Assembly (NCBI GenBank): GCA_012798135.1
Contig: JAAZNU010000022.1
Location: 1-64,000, forward strand
DNA from: Veillonellaceae bacterium
Lineage (GTDB): Bacteria; Bacillota_C; Negativicutes; UBA1444
DNA length: 64,000 nucleotides
Reading direction: 5' to 3'
The notes beneath the pieces were generated by a model. That model had not been told where the DNA came from and did no database searches. It saw only the letters and a list, made by a program, of their open reading frames with translations. The translations under genes and the position numbers were made by a program. Of the stretch, positions 44,230 to 53,595 are shown in pieces; position 1 is the stretch's first letter, and each line of letters starts with the position of its first letter.

Positions 44230-44781
44230 TCAGGCAGGATTTGCCGTTGCCGGAATGATCAGTACTTCCGTGTTGTTGATTTTTGTTTCCAGGTCATTTT
44301 TAATGGTGTCGATACTTCGCTGGACTTGTTTCATTTTCAGCTCACCGTCGAATTCAAGATAGATTTCGATATAGCATCTGTCGGTATCATGCCGCAGGCG
44401 GATGGAGTGACAGTCGACATAGTCATTAAAATGCGACGTAAGTTCCCGCAAAACTTGAGCCTGCAGAGCTTCATCCTGATCGTAGTAATGATAAACATTG
44501 GTGAGCCCGGCTGTGGCAAACAGTTCCCGGACCCCTGGCTTTAACAGGCAGAATGCCATCTGCCCCTGCAAACGGTGAAAATCTTTTAGAACCGATACAA
44601 ACATTGCCAGACCGGCATTGGTGACGACTTCGGTTTGCGAGAAATTGCAGAGAATATTCCGGGTCCCTTCCTGCATGAGCTGTCGGAGGATGGTTTCCAC
44701 CGCCGCGACCGCTTCGCCTTCCACTTTATCGGGAAGCAAGATCACCTTTGTTGATCCGTGTGTGTTGACTTCGATTTTCAA
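44230..44781 (-). CDS. STAS domain fused to a CDF-type dimerisation-like domain
   Basis: The start is TTG 44781, nine bases after GGAGG, giving 183 aa. Residues 1-105 are a STAS fold (NILCNFSQTEVVTNAGLAMFVSVL), but the usual phospho-serine position reads TNAG (54-57), so regulation by phosphorylation is doubtful. Residues 120-178 (CHSIRLRHDTDRCYIEIYLEF, then a helix, ending TEVLIIP) have the beta-alpha-beta pattern and DGEL turn of the cytoplasmic dimerisation domain of CDF metal transporters. That match is by eye only. The gene precedes the other STAS gene in one operon, so the pair may work together. Confidence 0.7.
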   Translation of the reverse strand: MKIEVNTHGSTKVILLPDKVEGEAVAAVETILRQLMQEGTRNILCNFSQTEVVTNAGLAMFVSVLKDFHRLQGQMAFCLLKPGVRELFATAGLTNVYHYYDQDEALQAQVLRELTSHFNDYVDCHSIRLRHDTDRCYIEIYLEFDGELKMKQVQRSIDTIKNDLETKINNTEVLIIPATANPA

Positions 44782-45243
44782 CCTGTGAATCCTCCGACGC
44801 TGTACTACAGCACATTTCCATACAGAAGACGCAAAATCCTGCCCAGGTGAATGAATGATTAGACTGCGGTCATACAAAAAAAGACGGTACAGCACTGCCG
44901 CTAATAACCCCAGGACCGGATGACAAATGGGAGAGCATGTGGTTGCCTTCGATTTGCCGGGAAACGTCGCCTTGTGACCTTTCTAAGAGAACAATCCGTC
45001 AAATGTTTTTGCTATATTGTCAAGATATTACGAATAAGTCGACGAAAAGAGCGGCAGATAAATTATTATCCGTGATCAAGAACTTTGTTTGTAAAAGTAC
45101 TCTGTGATAAAATACCATCATTGGTTTGAGAAAATATTATCATGCTTTGACAGGTAAAACAAACTGGAAGGACATCACACCACAATCGAGATTTTGGCCA
45201 GAGGAATACAAAAGAAGTCTGATATGTAGTAAGGAGGAAGCAG
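44782..45243. other. Divergent intergenic region between the STAS operon and M20 gene
   Basis: About 460 bases without a credible gene. On the plus strand TTGTTT (45085-45090), 17 bases, TAAAAT (45108-45113) is a plausible promoter for the M20-yjiH-yjiG operon, leaving a leader of about 125 bases. The part near 44900 reads through in several short frames, none with a ribosome site. Confidence 0.45.
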
Positions 45244-46416
45244 ATGACTATTTTGCAAACGGCACAAGCGCAACAGGCAGAACTTACGGCAATCCGAAGA
45301 CAGCTGCATCAGAATCCCGAGATTGGTTTCGAGGAAGTGGAGACGACTGCGTTGATCCGGCGTGAACTGGCAAAACTGGGCGTGGAAATGCCGCCGCTGT
45401 CCACCGCGACCGGAGTATTGGGCATTATTCGGGGCACCAAGCCGGGACAAGGGAAGACCATCGCTCTGCGGGCAGATATCGATGCGCTGCCGATCCAGGA
45501 AAAGACCGGGGTGCCTTATGCGTCGGTTCGTCCGGGCGTGATGCACGCCTGCGGCCATGATGGACATACCACCGTGTTGCTGGGAGTGGCCCGGCTGTTG
45601 AGCGGAATGCGCGACCAATTTTCCGGCACGGTGAAACTGCTGTTTCAGCCGGCTGAAGAGAGACTGACCGGCGCAACGAGCATGATCGCGGCCGGAGTTT
45701 TGGAAAATCCGACACCGGAAGTTATTTTAGGATTGCACGGCGGGACGGAGACGCCAATCGGTAAGGTTGGAATATGGCCCGGTCCGTTCATGGCCTCGGC
45801 CGATCAGTTCACTGTGACCGTCACCGGTGCGGGTGGTCATGCAGCCTATCCGCACCGGAACCGAGATCCGCTGCTGGCGGCCGCGCATGCCGTGGTCGCG
45901 CTACAATCGATCGTGAGCCGTGAAATCGATGCTGTGGACAAGGCAGTCGTATCCGTATGTCAATTCAATGCCGGAACGGCTTTCAACATCACTCCCGGCG
46001 AGGCCGTCATTACGGGAAGTGTACGCTGTCACGATCCCAAAGTACGGATGTCCATGCCGGACCGCATTGATCGCATCGTAGGCGGTGTAGTAGGAGGACT
46101 GAATTGTTCGCACAAACTGGACTACATTTTCGGAATTCCGGCTGTGGCCAATGATCCGTCAGTGATGGAGGAATTTTCCATATCGGCACGTGAAGTCCTG
46201 GGAACGGAAAATGTGATTCCCCTGGAACGGCCACTCATGGGCTCTGAGGATTTCGCCTTTTTCCTGGAAAAACTCCCGACTGGCGGTATTTTCCGGTTAG
46301 GTGTGGGAAATGCACCGGGGCGGGTGCTGCACAATGCGCTGTTCGATTTCCCCGATGAGGCGCTTTCCGTGGGTGTGGCGGCCATGACGGCGTTTGCCTT
46401 GCAACAGTGCCAATAA
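45244..46416 (+). CDS. M20 family amidohydrolase/metallopeptidase (N-acyl-amino acid type)
   Basis: The 390-aa protein starts at ATG 45244 behind AAGGAGG. It matches the M20D group (hippurate hydrolase, N-acyl-L-amino acid amidohydrolase): LHQNPEIGFEE, ALRADIDALPIQEKTG, the metal motif HACGHDGHTTVLLG, QPAEE, and the last metal His region GSEDFAFF. It would free amino acids from N-acyl or dipeptide-like substrates in the cytoplasm. It leads an operon with the YjiH/YjiG-like membrane pair, which may import the substrate. Confidence 0.9.
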   Translation: MTILQTAQAQQAELTAIRRQLHQNPEIGFEEVETTALIRRELAKLGVEMPPLSTATGVLGIIRGTKPGQGKTIALRADIDALPIQEKTGVPYASVRPGVMHACGHDGHTTVLLGVARLLSGMRDQFSGTVKLLFQPAEERLTGATSMIAAGVLENPTPEVILGLHGGTETPIGKVGIWPGPFMASADQFTVTVTGAGGHAAYPHRNRDPLLAAAHAVVALQSIVSREIDAVDKAVVSVCQFNAGTAFNITPGEAVITGSVRCHDPKVRMSMPDRIDRIVGGVVGGLNCSHKLDYIFGIPAVANDPSVMEEFSISAREVLGTENVIPLERPLMGSEDFAFFLEKLPTGGIFRLGVGNAPGRVLHNALFDFPDEALSVGVAAMTAFALQQCQ

Positions 46417-46451
46417 TCCAGACCGCAAACGAATTAAGGGGGGCAAAGAAA

Positions 46452-47114
46452 GTGGGAGAACCTGAAAAGACCGAAGTGCCGGTAAAGACGAGCAAAGTTC
46501 CTTTTGTTGGGTATTTAGCATTGCTATTTGCCATTTTGTTTTTTTCCGGAATGTTCGCCGCTGAAAAAGGAGCGCTAGGGGCACTTGATTTTAACATCGT
46601 CAACGGAAAGTTCGGTACCATGAAGGATTTTGCCAAGGCAACATTCTATGGCGGCGGTGGTATCGGCGCACGTGACGGTTTCCTGTTTGCCATTACGCTG
46701 TTCCCAGGCGTCATGCTGGCACTGGGGATTGTGGAAGTCGTTGACCATTTCGGCGGTCTAAAAGCTGCCGAAAAGTTAATGTCGCCGATCCTGAAACCGT
46801 TAATGGGGATACCCGGGATCACCGGCCTGGCGATGGTCACCAGTCTGCAGAGTACAGACGCCGGCTCGGGCATGACGCGACTTCTCAGGGAGTCCGGTCA
46901 AATTACGGAACGGGAGAAAAGCATTTTTGCCGCTTTCCAATTTTCTTCGGGCGCCAGTATTACAAACTATCTGACAATCGGTTCAGCCTTGTTCGCCTTT
47001 ATCAAATTGCCGATTATTGTGCCGCTGGGCGTTATTTTTGTTATGAAAATTTTTGGCGCCAACCTAATGCGGCTTTATTTGACCAAGTTTTATAAGGGGG
47101 ACCTCGGACAATGA
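46452..47114 (+). CDS. yjiH: YjiH-like nucleoside-recognition (Gate) membrane protein
   Basis: The 220-aa protein starts at GTG 46452, eight bases after AAGGGGGG. Several membrane segments and a Gate-domain signature (GIPGITGLAMVTSLQSTDAGSGMTRLL) resemble E. coli YjiH and SpmA. The next gene overlaps by the ATGA tetranucleotide, so both are coupled. In E. coli yjiH and yjiG lie beside the isoaspartyl dipeptidase gene iadA; here an M20 hydrolase takes that place. Transport of a peptide-like substrate is inference. Confidence 0.8.
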   Translation: MGEPEKTEVPVKTSKVPFVGYLALLFAILFFSGMFAAEKGALGALDFNIVNGKFGTMKDFAKATFYGGGGIGARDGFLFAITLFPGVMLALGIVEVVDHFGGLKAAEKLMSPILKPLMGIPGITGLAMVTSLQSTDAGSGMTRLLRESGQITEREKSIFAAFQFSSGASITNYLTIGSALFAFIKLPIIVPLGVIFVMKIFGANLMRLYLTKFYKGDLGQ

Positions 47115-47572
47115 ACAATAAAACCATTGTTGACATTTTTGTTGATGGCGCCCGTAAGGGTTGGAACATTGCGGTTGCCAGCATTGTGCCGAATGTAATA
47201 ATGGCCTTTGCGGTCATCCAGGTGCTAAAAATCACGGGCTTGCTGCAACTGCTCGGCAACCTGTTTTCGCCGGTCATGGCAATCTTTGGACTGCCGGGCG
47301 AGGCCGCCATGGTACTGCTGGCGGCATGGATCGCCAATGGCGGCGGCGTGGGCGTCGCAGCCAGTTTGTTTACTGCCGGCACGATCAACGATGCTCACGT
47401 TACCATCTTGTTGCCGGCAATTTTCCTGATGGGAGCACAGCTGCAATTCATGGGCCGTTGCCTGGGAACGATCGGCGTGCAATCCGGCCTCTATGCGGCG
47501 TATTTTTCCATCAGCATCATCAATGCAATGGGGGCCATGTTGCTAACCCGTCTGATTCTTTCCTTTTACTGA
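47111..47572 (+). CDS. yjiG: YjiG-like nucleoside-recognition (Gate) membrane protein
   Basis: The 153-aa protein overlaps yjiH by four bases. It has four to five membrane segments with the Gate motif FSPVMAIFGLPGEAAMVLLAAWIANGGGVGVAASLF, and its length equals E. coli YjiG. It probably forms a heteromeric membrane complex with YjiH, comparable to SpmA/SpmB. A strong hairpin follows. Confidence 0.82.
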   Translation: MNNKTIVDIFVDGARKGWNIAVASIVPNVIMAFAVIQVLKITGLLQLLGNLFSPVMAIFGLPGEAAMVLLAAWIANGGGVGVAASLFTAGTINDAHVTILLPAIFLMGAQLQFMGRCLGTIGVQSGLYAAYFSISIINAMGAMLLTRLILSFY

Positions 47573-47597
47573 CCCCAAAAAATCAGAGCAAAATCGT

Positions 47598-47634
47598 CGA
47601 AAGTCCTCATCTTCGTGAAAGATGAGGACTTTCG
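47598..47634 (+). terminator. Hairpin ending the M20-yjiH-yjiG operon
   Basis: CGAAAGTCCTCATCTT (47598-47613), five-base loop, AAGATGAGGACTTTCG (47619-47634): 16 bp perfect. No long T-run follows. Confidence 0.7.
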
Positions 47635-47703
47635 TATAAGTAGGGTGAATCCCGTGGGCTAGACGAAATTTGATTGTTCAGTCAAGCTGCTGGCAAAAAA
47701 ACT

Positions 47704-48930
47704 TCATCGATCTGAAGAATCGGCGATATGCCGGTGAATCGCATCGCTCATCCGGCGCAGGCCTTTTTCAATGATTGCCCGCGGCATTGCCAAATTCAAA
47801 CGGACAAAGCCTTTCGCGTTGCCGACAAACATTGCATCGCCACCCTCCAGCAAAACACCGGCCTGGTTGGCGAAAAACATCGGCAAATCCTCCACATCGG
47901 GCAAGCAGTGATTCAAATCCACCCAAGCGAGATAGGTGGCCTCCGGGGTGCGGCAGACGGCGCTCGGCAGGCGGGTGGCGAGATAATCGGTTACCAGCCG
48001 GAAATTGCCATCCAAATAGCCTTTCAGTTGCTCCAGCCAATCGCCGCCGCACTCGTAAGCGGCCTGCGTTGCCGCGAGGGAGAGCGGATTGACCAGCCCG
48101 ATGAGCCGGTCATGCGCAAGCATTTGATTCCGGACTTCGGCATCCCGGACAATGATGTTGGAAAACATCAGTCCGGCCAGGTTGAAAGTCTTGCTGGCCG
48201 CCATGCAGGTGATGAGTTTGGGATAGTCCGGCAGAACTTTGGCGGTGGGAATGTGTTTTTTGCCCTGACGAATCAGGTCGCAGTGGATTTCGTCGGAAAT
48301 CAGCCATAGTCCGTACTTTTGCGCGATAGCGCCTACCCGCTCGGTTTCTTCCTCCGTCCACATCCTGCCGCTGGGGTTGTGCGGATTGCACCAGAGGAGG
48401 AGTTTCGTCTTGGGGTCTGCCGCTTTTCGTTCCAAATCTTCAAAATCAATGGTAAAACAACCCTTGTCATAATTCAGGGGGGAACAAACCAATTCCCGGC
48501 TGTTGAAAACTGCGGCATGTTTAAAAAAACCGTAAGCTGGAGTGGTGATCAACAACTTTTCATCCGGCGCCACCAGATCGCCGACCAGTTCGTATAACGC
48601 GGGAATGATGCCGGGCGAGAATACCAGTTGTTCTTTGGGGAAGCTCCAGTCATATTGTTTTCGGCACCAAGCGGAAAATGCCTCGTAATAGCCGTTGTCG
48701 AACACTTGGCTATATCCGAAAATCCGTTTATCCACCCGGTCGTTGATGGCTTGGCAGACTTCCGGCGGCGTGGCAAAGTCCATATCCGCCACCCACATCC
48801 GGATGAATTCATCATCCGGAAAGGGGAATTTCATCTCCGGACCGGCGTGAAAAATGTAGCTCCGGAATCCATCCGTATTCATCGCGTTTGTCTTTTTGCG
48901 GTCAATGATCTCGTCGAAATTGTAATTCAT
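47704..48930 (-). CDS. MalY/PatB-type aminotransferase, probable cystathionine beta-lyase
   Basis: The 408-aa fold-type I PLP enzyme starts at ATG 48930 behind GGGAG. It matches MalY/PatB: WVADMDFATPP near residue 46, FSPGIIPALYEL, WCNPHNPSGR, SDEIHCDL and the PLP lysine in AASKTFNLAG (about residue 239). Members split C-S bonds of cystathionine or cysteine, and MalY also has a regulatory role in E. coli. It is monocistronic, so its pathway here is not fixed by context. Confidence 0.88.
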   Translation of the reverse strand: MNYNFDEIIDRKKTNAMNTDGFRSYIFHAGPEMKFPFPDDEFIRMWVADMDFATPPEVCQAINDRVDKRIFGYSQVFDNGYYEAFSAWCRKQYDWSFPKEQLVFSPGIIPALYELVGDLVAPDEKLLITTPAYGFFKHAAVFNSRELVCSPLNYDKGCFTIDFEDLERKAADPKTKLLLWCNPHNPSGRMWTEEETERVGAIAQKYGLWLISDEIHCDLIRQGKKHIPTAKVLPDYPKLITCMAASKTFNLAGLMFSNIIVRDAEVRNQMLAHDRLIGLVNPLSLAATQAAYECGGDWLEQLKGYLDGNFRLVTDYLATRLPSAVCRTPEATYLAWVDLNHCLPDVEDLPMFFANQAGVLLEGGDAMFVGNAKGFVRLNLAMPRAIIEKGLRRMSDAIHRHIADSSDR

Positions 48931-49080
48931 TTTGTTTCTCCCTATCCCGATTTGCTTTTTCCGATTTCAACTTTGATTTCTCATTTCGCAAATCCTCGAT
49001 AGCGTAATTATAAGGGCCAAGCAAATTGTTCACAAGCCGATTTACGGCGTCAATTAAGACTACGCAAAATATGCAAAGCA

Positions 49081-49107
49081 AAAAGCCCGCGAATTTCGCG
49101 GGCTTTC
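49081..49107 (-). terminator. Intrinsic terminator of tmRNA
   Basis: On the minus strand AAGCCCGCGAA and TTCGCGGGCTT form an 11-bp stem followed by TTTGC. It lies 19 bases after the tmRNA 3' end. Confidence 0.85.
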
Positions 49108-49125
49108 ATCATAGGTGGATTTGAA

Positions 49126-49475
49126 TGGTGGAGGCGAGGGGAATCGAACCCCTGTCCAAAAGCATCGCCACATGGCTTTCTCCGAGCGCAGTCGGTAATT
49201 TGTATTTCGCAGTTCCGACGCCCACCGACAGGCTCCGGTCCCACTATCCCAGAAAAGTTTCCCTATCAGCCCTCCGGGAGTCAGGCTTTAAGGTATCCCG
49301 CATTGTGGCGCCCTGATCCCCTGCCGCGGGAAGGGCGGGGGCAGAACGTTAGCAGGTTAAGCTGCTAAAGCGTATTCGTTGTTTGCAGTTAGCTGTTTCC
49401 ACCGTATTTCGGGCTGGTGGGATCCCGGCTCGCTTACCATGCCACAACTGCCCTTGTCGAAACCAGTACGCCCCC
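49126..49475 (-). rRNA. ssrA: Transfer-messenger RNA (tmRNA, ssrA); not a ribosomal RNA
   Basis: This is tmRNA, and 'ncRNA' would be the equally suitable class. The 5' end GGGGGCG (49475) pairs with CGCCTCC before the 3' ACCA (49126) as a 7-bp acceptor stem, and the T-arm GGGGTTCGATTCCCC lies near the 3' end. The tag frame at 49386-49357 reads ANNEYALAA followed by TAA. The RNA is about 350 nt. It rescues stalled ribosomes together with SmpB, whose gene is about 100 bases upstream on the same strand. CCA is encoded. Confidence 0.95.
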
Positions 49476-49525
49476 GTATAGGGTCGTCGGTTGGCAAAAA
49501 CGAATCGCAACATGTTTGCACTATT

Positions 49526-49534
49526 ATTATAACA
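49526..49534 (-). promoter_or_regulatory. Probable extended -10 promoter of ssrA
   Basis: On the minus strand TGTTATAAT (49534-49526) is an extended -10 element about 50 bases before the mature tmRNA 5' end, consistent with a processed precursor. It lies between smpB and ssrA. Confidence 0.5.
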
Positions 49535-49577
49535 TAGCTGATGTTGAAGGAGAAGGGGAGGTAAAGATCGGGCTGCC

Positions 49578-50051
49578 TTATTGCCGTTGCCGGTCCCGCA
49601 GCGTCCGCTCGACTTCGCGCTTGGCGTCTTTTTCCGCGGCGGACTGTCGTTTGTCATACAGGTCTTTGCCGCTGGCCAGCGCCAGTTCGACTTTGGCCAG
49701 GCCGTGCGACAGGTAGATTTTCAATGGCACCAAAGTGTAGCCTTTTTCCCGGGTTTTACCCAGCAGGCGCAGGATTTCCGATTTGTGCATCAGCAGTTTG
49801 CGATTGCGGCGGGGTTCGTGGTTAAACCGATTCCCTTGGTCATAGGGGCTGATGTGGGCACTGATGAGAAAGAGTTCGCCATTCTCGATCCGGGCGTAAG
49901 AATCGGTCAGGTTGGCCCGGCCGCCCCGGAGCGATTTGATTTCCGTACCGGTCAATACGATGCCGGCCTCGAAGGTTTCGTGAATATGATAGTCGTGCCG
50001 CGCCCTACGATTTTCGGCGACGATCTTTATACTTTGATTTTTTGCCGGCAC
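49578..50051 (-). CDS. smpB: SsrA-binding protein SmpB
   Basis: The 157-aa protein starts at GTG 50051 behind GAGGTG and overlaps the end of rnr by 47 bases. It has the SmpB core: [50 protein letters not shown] and the basic C-terminal tail [21 protein letters not shown]. It binds tmRNA and places it in the ribosomal A site. The ssrA gene follows directly. Confidence 0.97.
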   Translation of the reverse strand: MPAKNQSIKIVAENRRARHDYHIHETFEAGIVLTGTEIKSLRGGRANLTDSYARIENGELFLISAHISPYDQGNRFNHEPRRNRKLLMHKSEILRLLGKTREKGYTLVPLKIYLSHGLAKVELALASGKDLYDKRQSAAEKDAKREVERTLRDRQRQ

Positions 50052-52101
50052 TGGGTTTCACCTCTGTCTTTTTTCTGCGGGATTTTTGTTCCGGGGGAGC
50101 CTGTGGCAGCGAACGCTTTTGAGTGGATTTCGCTTTGCCGCTAGACGATTTTTTGGCTGGCTTCTCTTGGCCTGGGCCGGGAACCAGGGAAAAATCCAGC
50201 GTCCGTTCCGCCGGGTTGGCGCGCATGAGCCGCACCGTCACGGCGTCGCCGAGCCGGTAACGTTTTTTTAGGCGCTCGCCAAGCAGGCAGTGCTGATCTT
50301 CCACGTAACGGTAGTAATCGTCTTCCAACGCCGTAATATGAACCAGGCCCTCGACGCCGTTTTCCAGTTCGACGAAGAACCCGAAGGCGGTGACCCCGGC
50401 GATGATGGCCGGGAATTCCTCACCGATATACTGTACCATATATTCGGTGGTTTTCATATCGACGGACTCACGTTCGGCTTCCGTAGCGGTCCGTTCGCGA
50501 TCGGAAGAGTCGGCGGCGATCTGGGGCAGCAGTTTCAAGAGCAGTTCCCGCCGCTCGGGCGACAATGGACCGCGGAAGGTTTCGTTCAACAGCCGATGAA
50601 CGATTAGATCGGGATAACGACGGATAGGCGAGGTAAAGTGGGTGTAATATTTCGCGGCCAGACCGAAATGACCGGCGTTTTCCGCTTCGTAGCGGGCCTG
50701 TTTCAAAGAGCGGAGCATGAGGGTGGAGACCATTTTTTCCTCCGGTCGGCCTGCCATCCAGGCCAGCGCCTTCTGCAGGTCCATAGGCCGGACTTCTGTC
50801 CAGGCGCCGATATGTTGCCCAAAACTGCGGAGCAGATCAGCCAGCTTCGCCATTTTTTCCGGGTCCGGGTCGGCGTGGACACGGTAGACAAGCGGCACGT
50901 TGCGCCGGTCCATGTGTTCGGCGACCGTTTCGTTGGCGGCCAGCATGAACTCTTCGATGATGGATTCGGCGATGGTTCGCAGTCGTTTCTCAATACCGAT
51001 GGTACGGCCCTGCTCATCGAGAAGGACTTTGATTTCGGGCAGATCAAAATCGATGGCGCCGCGCCGTTGCCGCTTTTGACGCAGGATGGCGGCAAGTTGT
51101 TCCATGGACTCCAGCATGGGCACCAACGGCGCATATTGTTCGCGCAGCTCGGCGTCAGCTTCGGCGAGAATGCGTCGGACAATGCGATAGCTGAGACGGG
51201 TGCGCACCCGGATGACGCTGGAATATATTTCGTATCGCTTGACTCGTCCGTCCTGATCGATATCCATGGAGACCGAAAGCGTTAGGCGGTCTTCACCCTG
51301 GTTCAGGCTGCAGATCCCGTTGGAAAGACGATGCGGGAGCATCGGGATGACCCGGTCCACGAGATAGACACTGGTGCCGCGCTGACGGGCTTCCAGGTCC
51401 AATGGACTGTTTTCGGTTACATAATGGCTGACGTCGGCGATATGAACACCCAGGCGGAACTGGCCATTCGCCAGTTGTTCGACATGTACGGCATCGTCGA
51501 GGTCTTTGGCGTCTTCGGAATCGATGGTGACAATCGGCAACTCCCGCAAATCCCGCCGTCCGTGTATTTCGTCCGGGGTGATGGTTGTCGGAACGCGTTC
51601 AGCGGCATGAGCGACTTTGGGTGGAAAGTCACGGGGCAACTGGTGGGCGGCCATGATCGTCAGTACATCTACGCCGACTTCACCGGTGTGGCCAAGAATT
51701 TCAACGATTCTTCCCTCGGCGGGCGCACCGGCGTTCGGCCAGCGGGTGATTTCGACGATGATCTGATCGCCGGCACGGGCGCCGGCGGAGAATTTCTTGG
51801 GAACCAGAATATCGGCGGCGATTTTGACGTCGGCCGGGTGCATTACCGAGATGCCGTGACGGTTATCATAGGTGCCGACAATACGAGCATTGGCCCGCTC
51901 AATGATTTTAACGACCCAGCCTTCCGGCTTTCGGCCATACAATTCGGCGCGTTCCGTCAGACGAACTAGGACTTGGTCGCCATGCATGGCGTCGTTCATA
52001 TTGGCGCGGGGGATATAGATATCCGGCTCATCAGGATCGCTGGGAATCAAAAAGCCAAAACCCCGTCCCGATAACTGGAGGCGCCCCTCAATCGCCTTCA
52101 T
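50005..52101 (-). CDS. rnr: Ribonuclease R, lacking the N-terminal winged-helix domain
   Basis: The 698-aa exoribonuclease starts at ATG 52101, overlapping the thioesterase stop as ATGA. It begins directly with the first cold-shock domain ([17 protein letters not shown]) and continues with a second CSD, the RNB catalytic domain ([16 protein letters not shown] carries the metal-binding Asp residues), an S1 domain ([27 protein letters not shown]) and a Lys/Arg-rich tail. The winged-helix domain of about 70 residues present at the N terminus of many RNase R proteins is absent. It degrades structured RNA and works with tmRNA/SmpB. Confidence 0.95.
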   Translation of the reverse strand: MKAIEGRLQLSGRGFGFLIPSDPDEPDIYIPRANMNDAMHGDQVLVRLTERAELYGRKPEGWVVKIIERANARIVGTYDNRHGISVMHPADVKIAADILVPKKFSAGARAGDQIIVEITRWPNAGAPAEGRIVEILGHTGEVGVDVLTIMAAHQLPRDFPPKVAHAAERVPTTITPDEIHGRRDLRELPIVTIDSEDAKDLDDAVHVEQLANGQFRLGVHIADVSHYVTENSPLDLEARQRGTSVYLVDRVIPMLPHRLSNGICSLNQGEDRLTLSVSMDIDQDGRVKRYEIYSSVIRVRTRLSYRIVRRILAEADAELREQYAPLVPMLESMEQLAAILRQKRQRRGAIDFDLPEIKVLLDEQGRTIGIEKRLRTIAESIIEEFMLAANETVAEHMDRRNVPLVYRVHADPDPEKMAKLADLLRSFGQHIGAWTEVRPMDLQKALAWMAGRPEEKMVSTLMLRSLKQARYEAENAGHFGLAAKYYTHFTSPIRRYPDLIVHRLLNETFRGPLSPERRELLLKLLPQIAADSSDRERTATEAERESVDMKTTEYMVQYIGEEFPAIIAGVTAFGFFVELENGVEGLVHITALEDDYYRYVEDQHCLLGERLKKRYRLGDAVTVRLMRANPAERTLDFSLVPGPGQEKPAKKSSSGKAKSTQKRSLPQAPPEQKSRRKKTEVKPSAGKKSKYKDRRRKS

Positions 52102-52505
52102 GATGGGTCGGTGACGAACACTTTCGCCGAACCTTCGGCAGTAATGGTCCCATCCGGCAATTCGATGGAGCCGGCCGTTTCGTAAATACGGCCCCGGCTT
52201 TTGGTGATGCGGCCCTTGATGAGGAGAGGAACGCCGATCGGCGTTGGTTTCAGATAGCGCACCTCCAGACGGGCGGTGACGGCAGTCAGGCCTTTGGCGT
52301 AAATATACCGGGCCATGATTTCGTCGAGCAAAGTGCTGATGATCCCGCCGTGCAAAATTCCATCATACCCCTGATGTTGCATTTCGCCGGTAAAATGCGA
52401 GATATAGGTGTCGCCTTCTTCCTCGAATTGGAGCTTCAGGCCGCAGGGGTTGAGACGGCCGCAGGCGAAACACCATTCGTTTTGGTCGTTAAGCGTGTTT
52501 TCCAT
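52098..52505 (-). CDS. PaaI-type hotdog thioesterase
   Basis: The 135-aa protein has the hotdog-fold signature HGGIISTLLDEIMARYI and the N-terminal WCFACGRLNPCGLKL cysteine motif seen in a subset of PaaI-like acyl-CoA thioesterases. It starts at ATG 52505 behind AGGAGATC and is translationally coupled to rnr. Its substrate is unknown. Confidence 0.82.
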   Translation of the reverse strand: MENTLNDQNEWCFACGRLNPCGLKLQFEEEGDTYISHFTGEMQHQGYDGILHGGIISTLLDEIMARYIYAKGLTAVTARLEVRYLKPTPIGVPLLIKGRITKSRGRIYETAGSIELPDGTITAEGSAKVFVTDPS

Positions 52506-52521
52506 AGTGATCTCCTATCTT

Positions 52522-53586
52522 TTATTCTTTTTTTCTGACCGCAGTCGATCCGTTCAGCGGGTGTTTTGACCATAGTGCCGGATCATCCGGCACAGGTTGT
52601 AGTCCAGACACGGTATATCGTTCCGGGTTGGCTAGGTAGGTCGTGCTGAATCCCAGGGGAAATTCATAGACTTCCCCGGTGGCGGGAAGGTAGAGACGTT
52701 CCATGCCACGCAGGCTGTCGGCTTTTTTTTCGGCGTTCATGTCATCCGCTGGCTGGCGTTTTTCCCATAGAGTGGCTATGGCATTGATAACGGGCGTGAG
52801 CGAAGCGCCATCCTGCAGCAATGTGGGCAAGTCTTCAGCCCGGGCCTTGCGACATTTTTTTTCATAGTCGCCGCCAAGTTTGAACGAGCGGGCAGCGGTT
52901 AGCAATGCCGGCAGTCGGGCGGTCAGTTCACCCTTCGGAGCAGTCAGGCCATACAGCAGATAACCCATGCCGATGCCGCCGCCCGGTGCATTGCGATACT
53001 CCGGGGAAGGAACGGTGGTAATGGCGATTAGGCCTTCACCCAGCCGGTTATTTTGGACAAACAGGATTCGGATAATTGCCGTCTGGGTATCGAGATAGTC
53101 CAACGCTTTTTTCTGCGGATAAACCGCGACCGGCTCAACCACACGCAGCCCGGGCCGATCCGGCATAAAGTCGCGCATGGTCGTCATTTGCAATACTTGT
53201 GGGATAAAGCGCGAAAAATTTTCCGGATTCAGGGGCTGGATGACCGGCATGTCCAAGCGATGCAAGGACTGGCCGCTGATGGTTTCATATTGCATGTCGC
53301 TGGACTTTTGTTCTTGTGTCATGTAAACTGGGCCGAAGCGCGGGAAAAAGAACAGTTGTTGCAGCGGTTCGGCAGGGTTTTGCAACAATAAAGTCAATGT
53401 ATCACATTCGCCAGTTTGGGACAATGTCCAGTTGGCGGGCTTTTCAAACGTGAATGGCACGACCGGGGCCGCAGGCACAGCAGGTTTTGACGGCTTTTTT
53501 GCGGCTGAGGCGGCAAGGGGAAAGAGGCAAAGCAAAACCAGCAAGCCGAACAGCCAAGAATACTTTTTGACAGGCAATTTATGCAT
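52522..53586 (-). CDS. Exported protein of unknown function, 354 aa
   Basis: A signal peptide (basic start, hydrophobic residues 11-27, cleavage near ASA-AK) and a Pro/Ala-rich linker precede a globular part that opens with FTFEKPANWTLSQTGECDTLTLLLQNP. The later segment GGGIGMGYLLYGLTAPKGELTARLPALL may be membrane- or lipid-interacting. I do not recognise the family; it is probably periplasmic. It follows the esterase by nine bases in the same operon. Confidence 0.7.
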   Translation of the reverse strand: MHKLPVKKYSWLFGLLVLLCLFPLAASAAKKPSKPAVPAAPVVPFTFEKPANWTLSQTGECDTLTLLLQNPAEPLQQLFFFPRFGPVYMTQEQKSSDMQYETISGQSLHRLDMPVIQPLNPENFSRFIPQVLQMTTMRDFMPDRPGLRVVEPVAVYPQKKALDYLDTQTAIIRILFVQNNRLGEGLIAITTVPSPEYRNAPGGGIGMGYLLYGLTAPKGELTARLPALLTAARSFKLGGDYEKKCRKARAEDLPTLLQDGASLTPVINAIATLWEKRQPADDMNAEKKADSLRGMERLYLPATGEVYEFPLGFSTTYLANPERYTVSGLQPVPDDPALWSKHPLNGSTAVRKKE

Positions 53587-53595
53587 GAGGATAAT

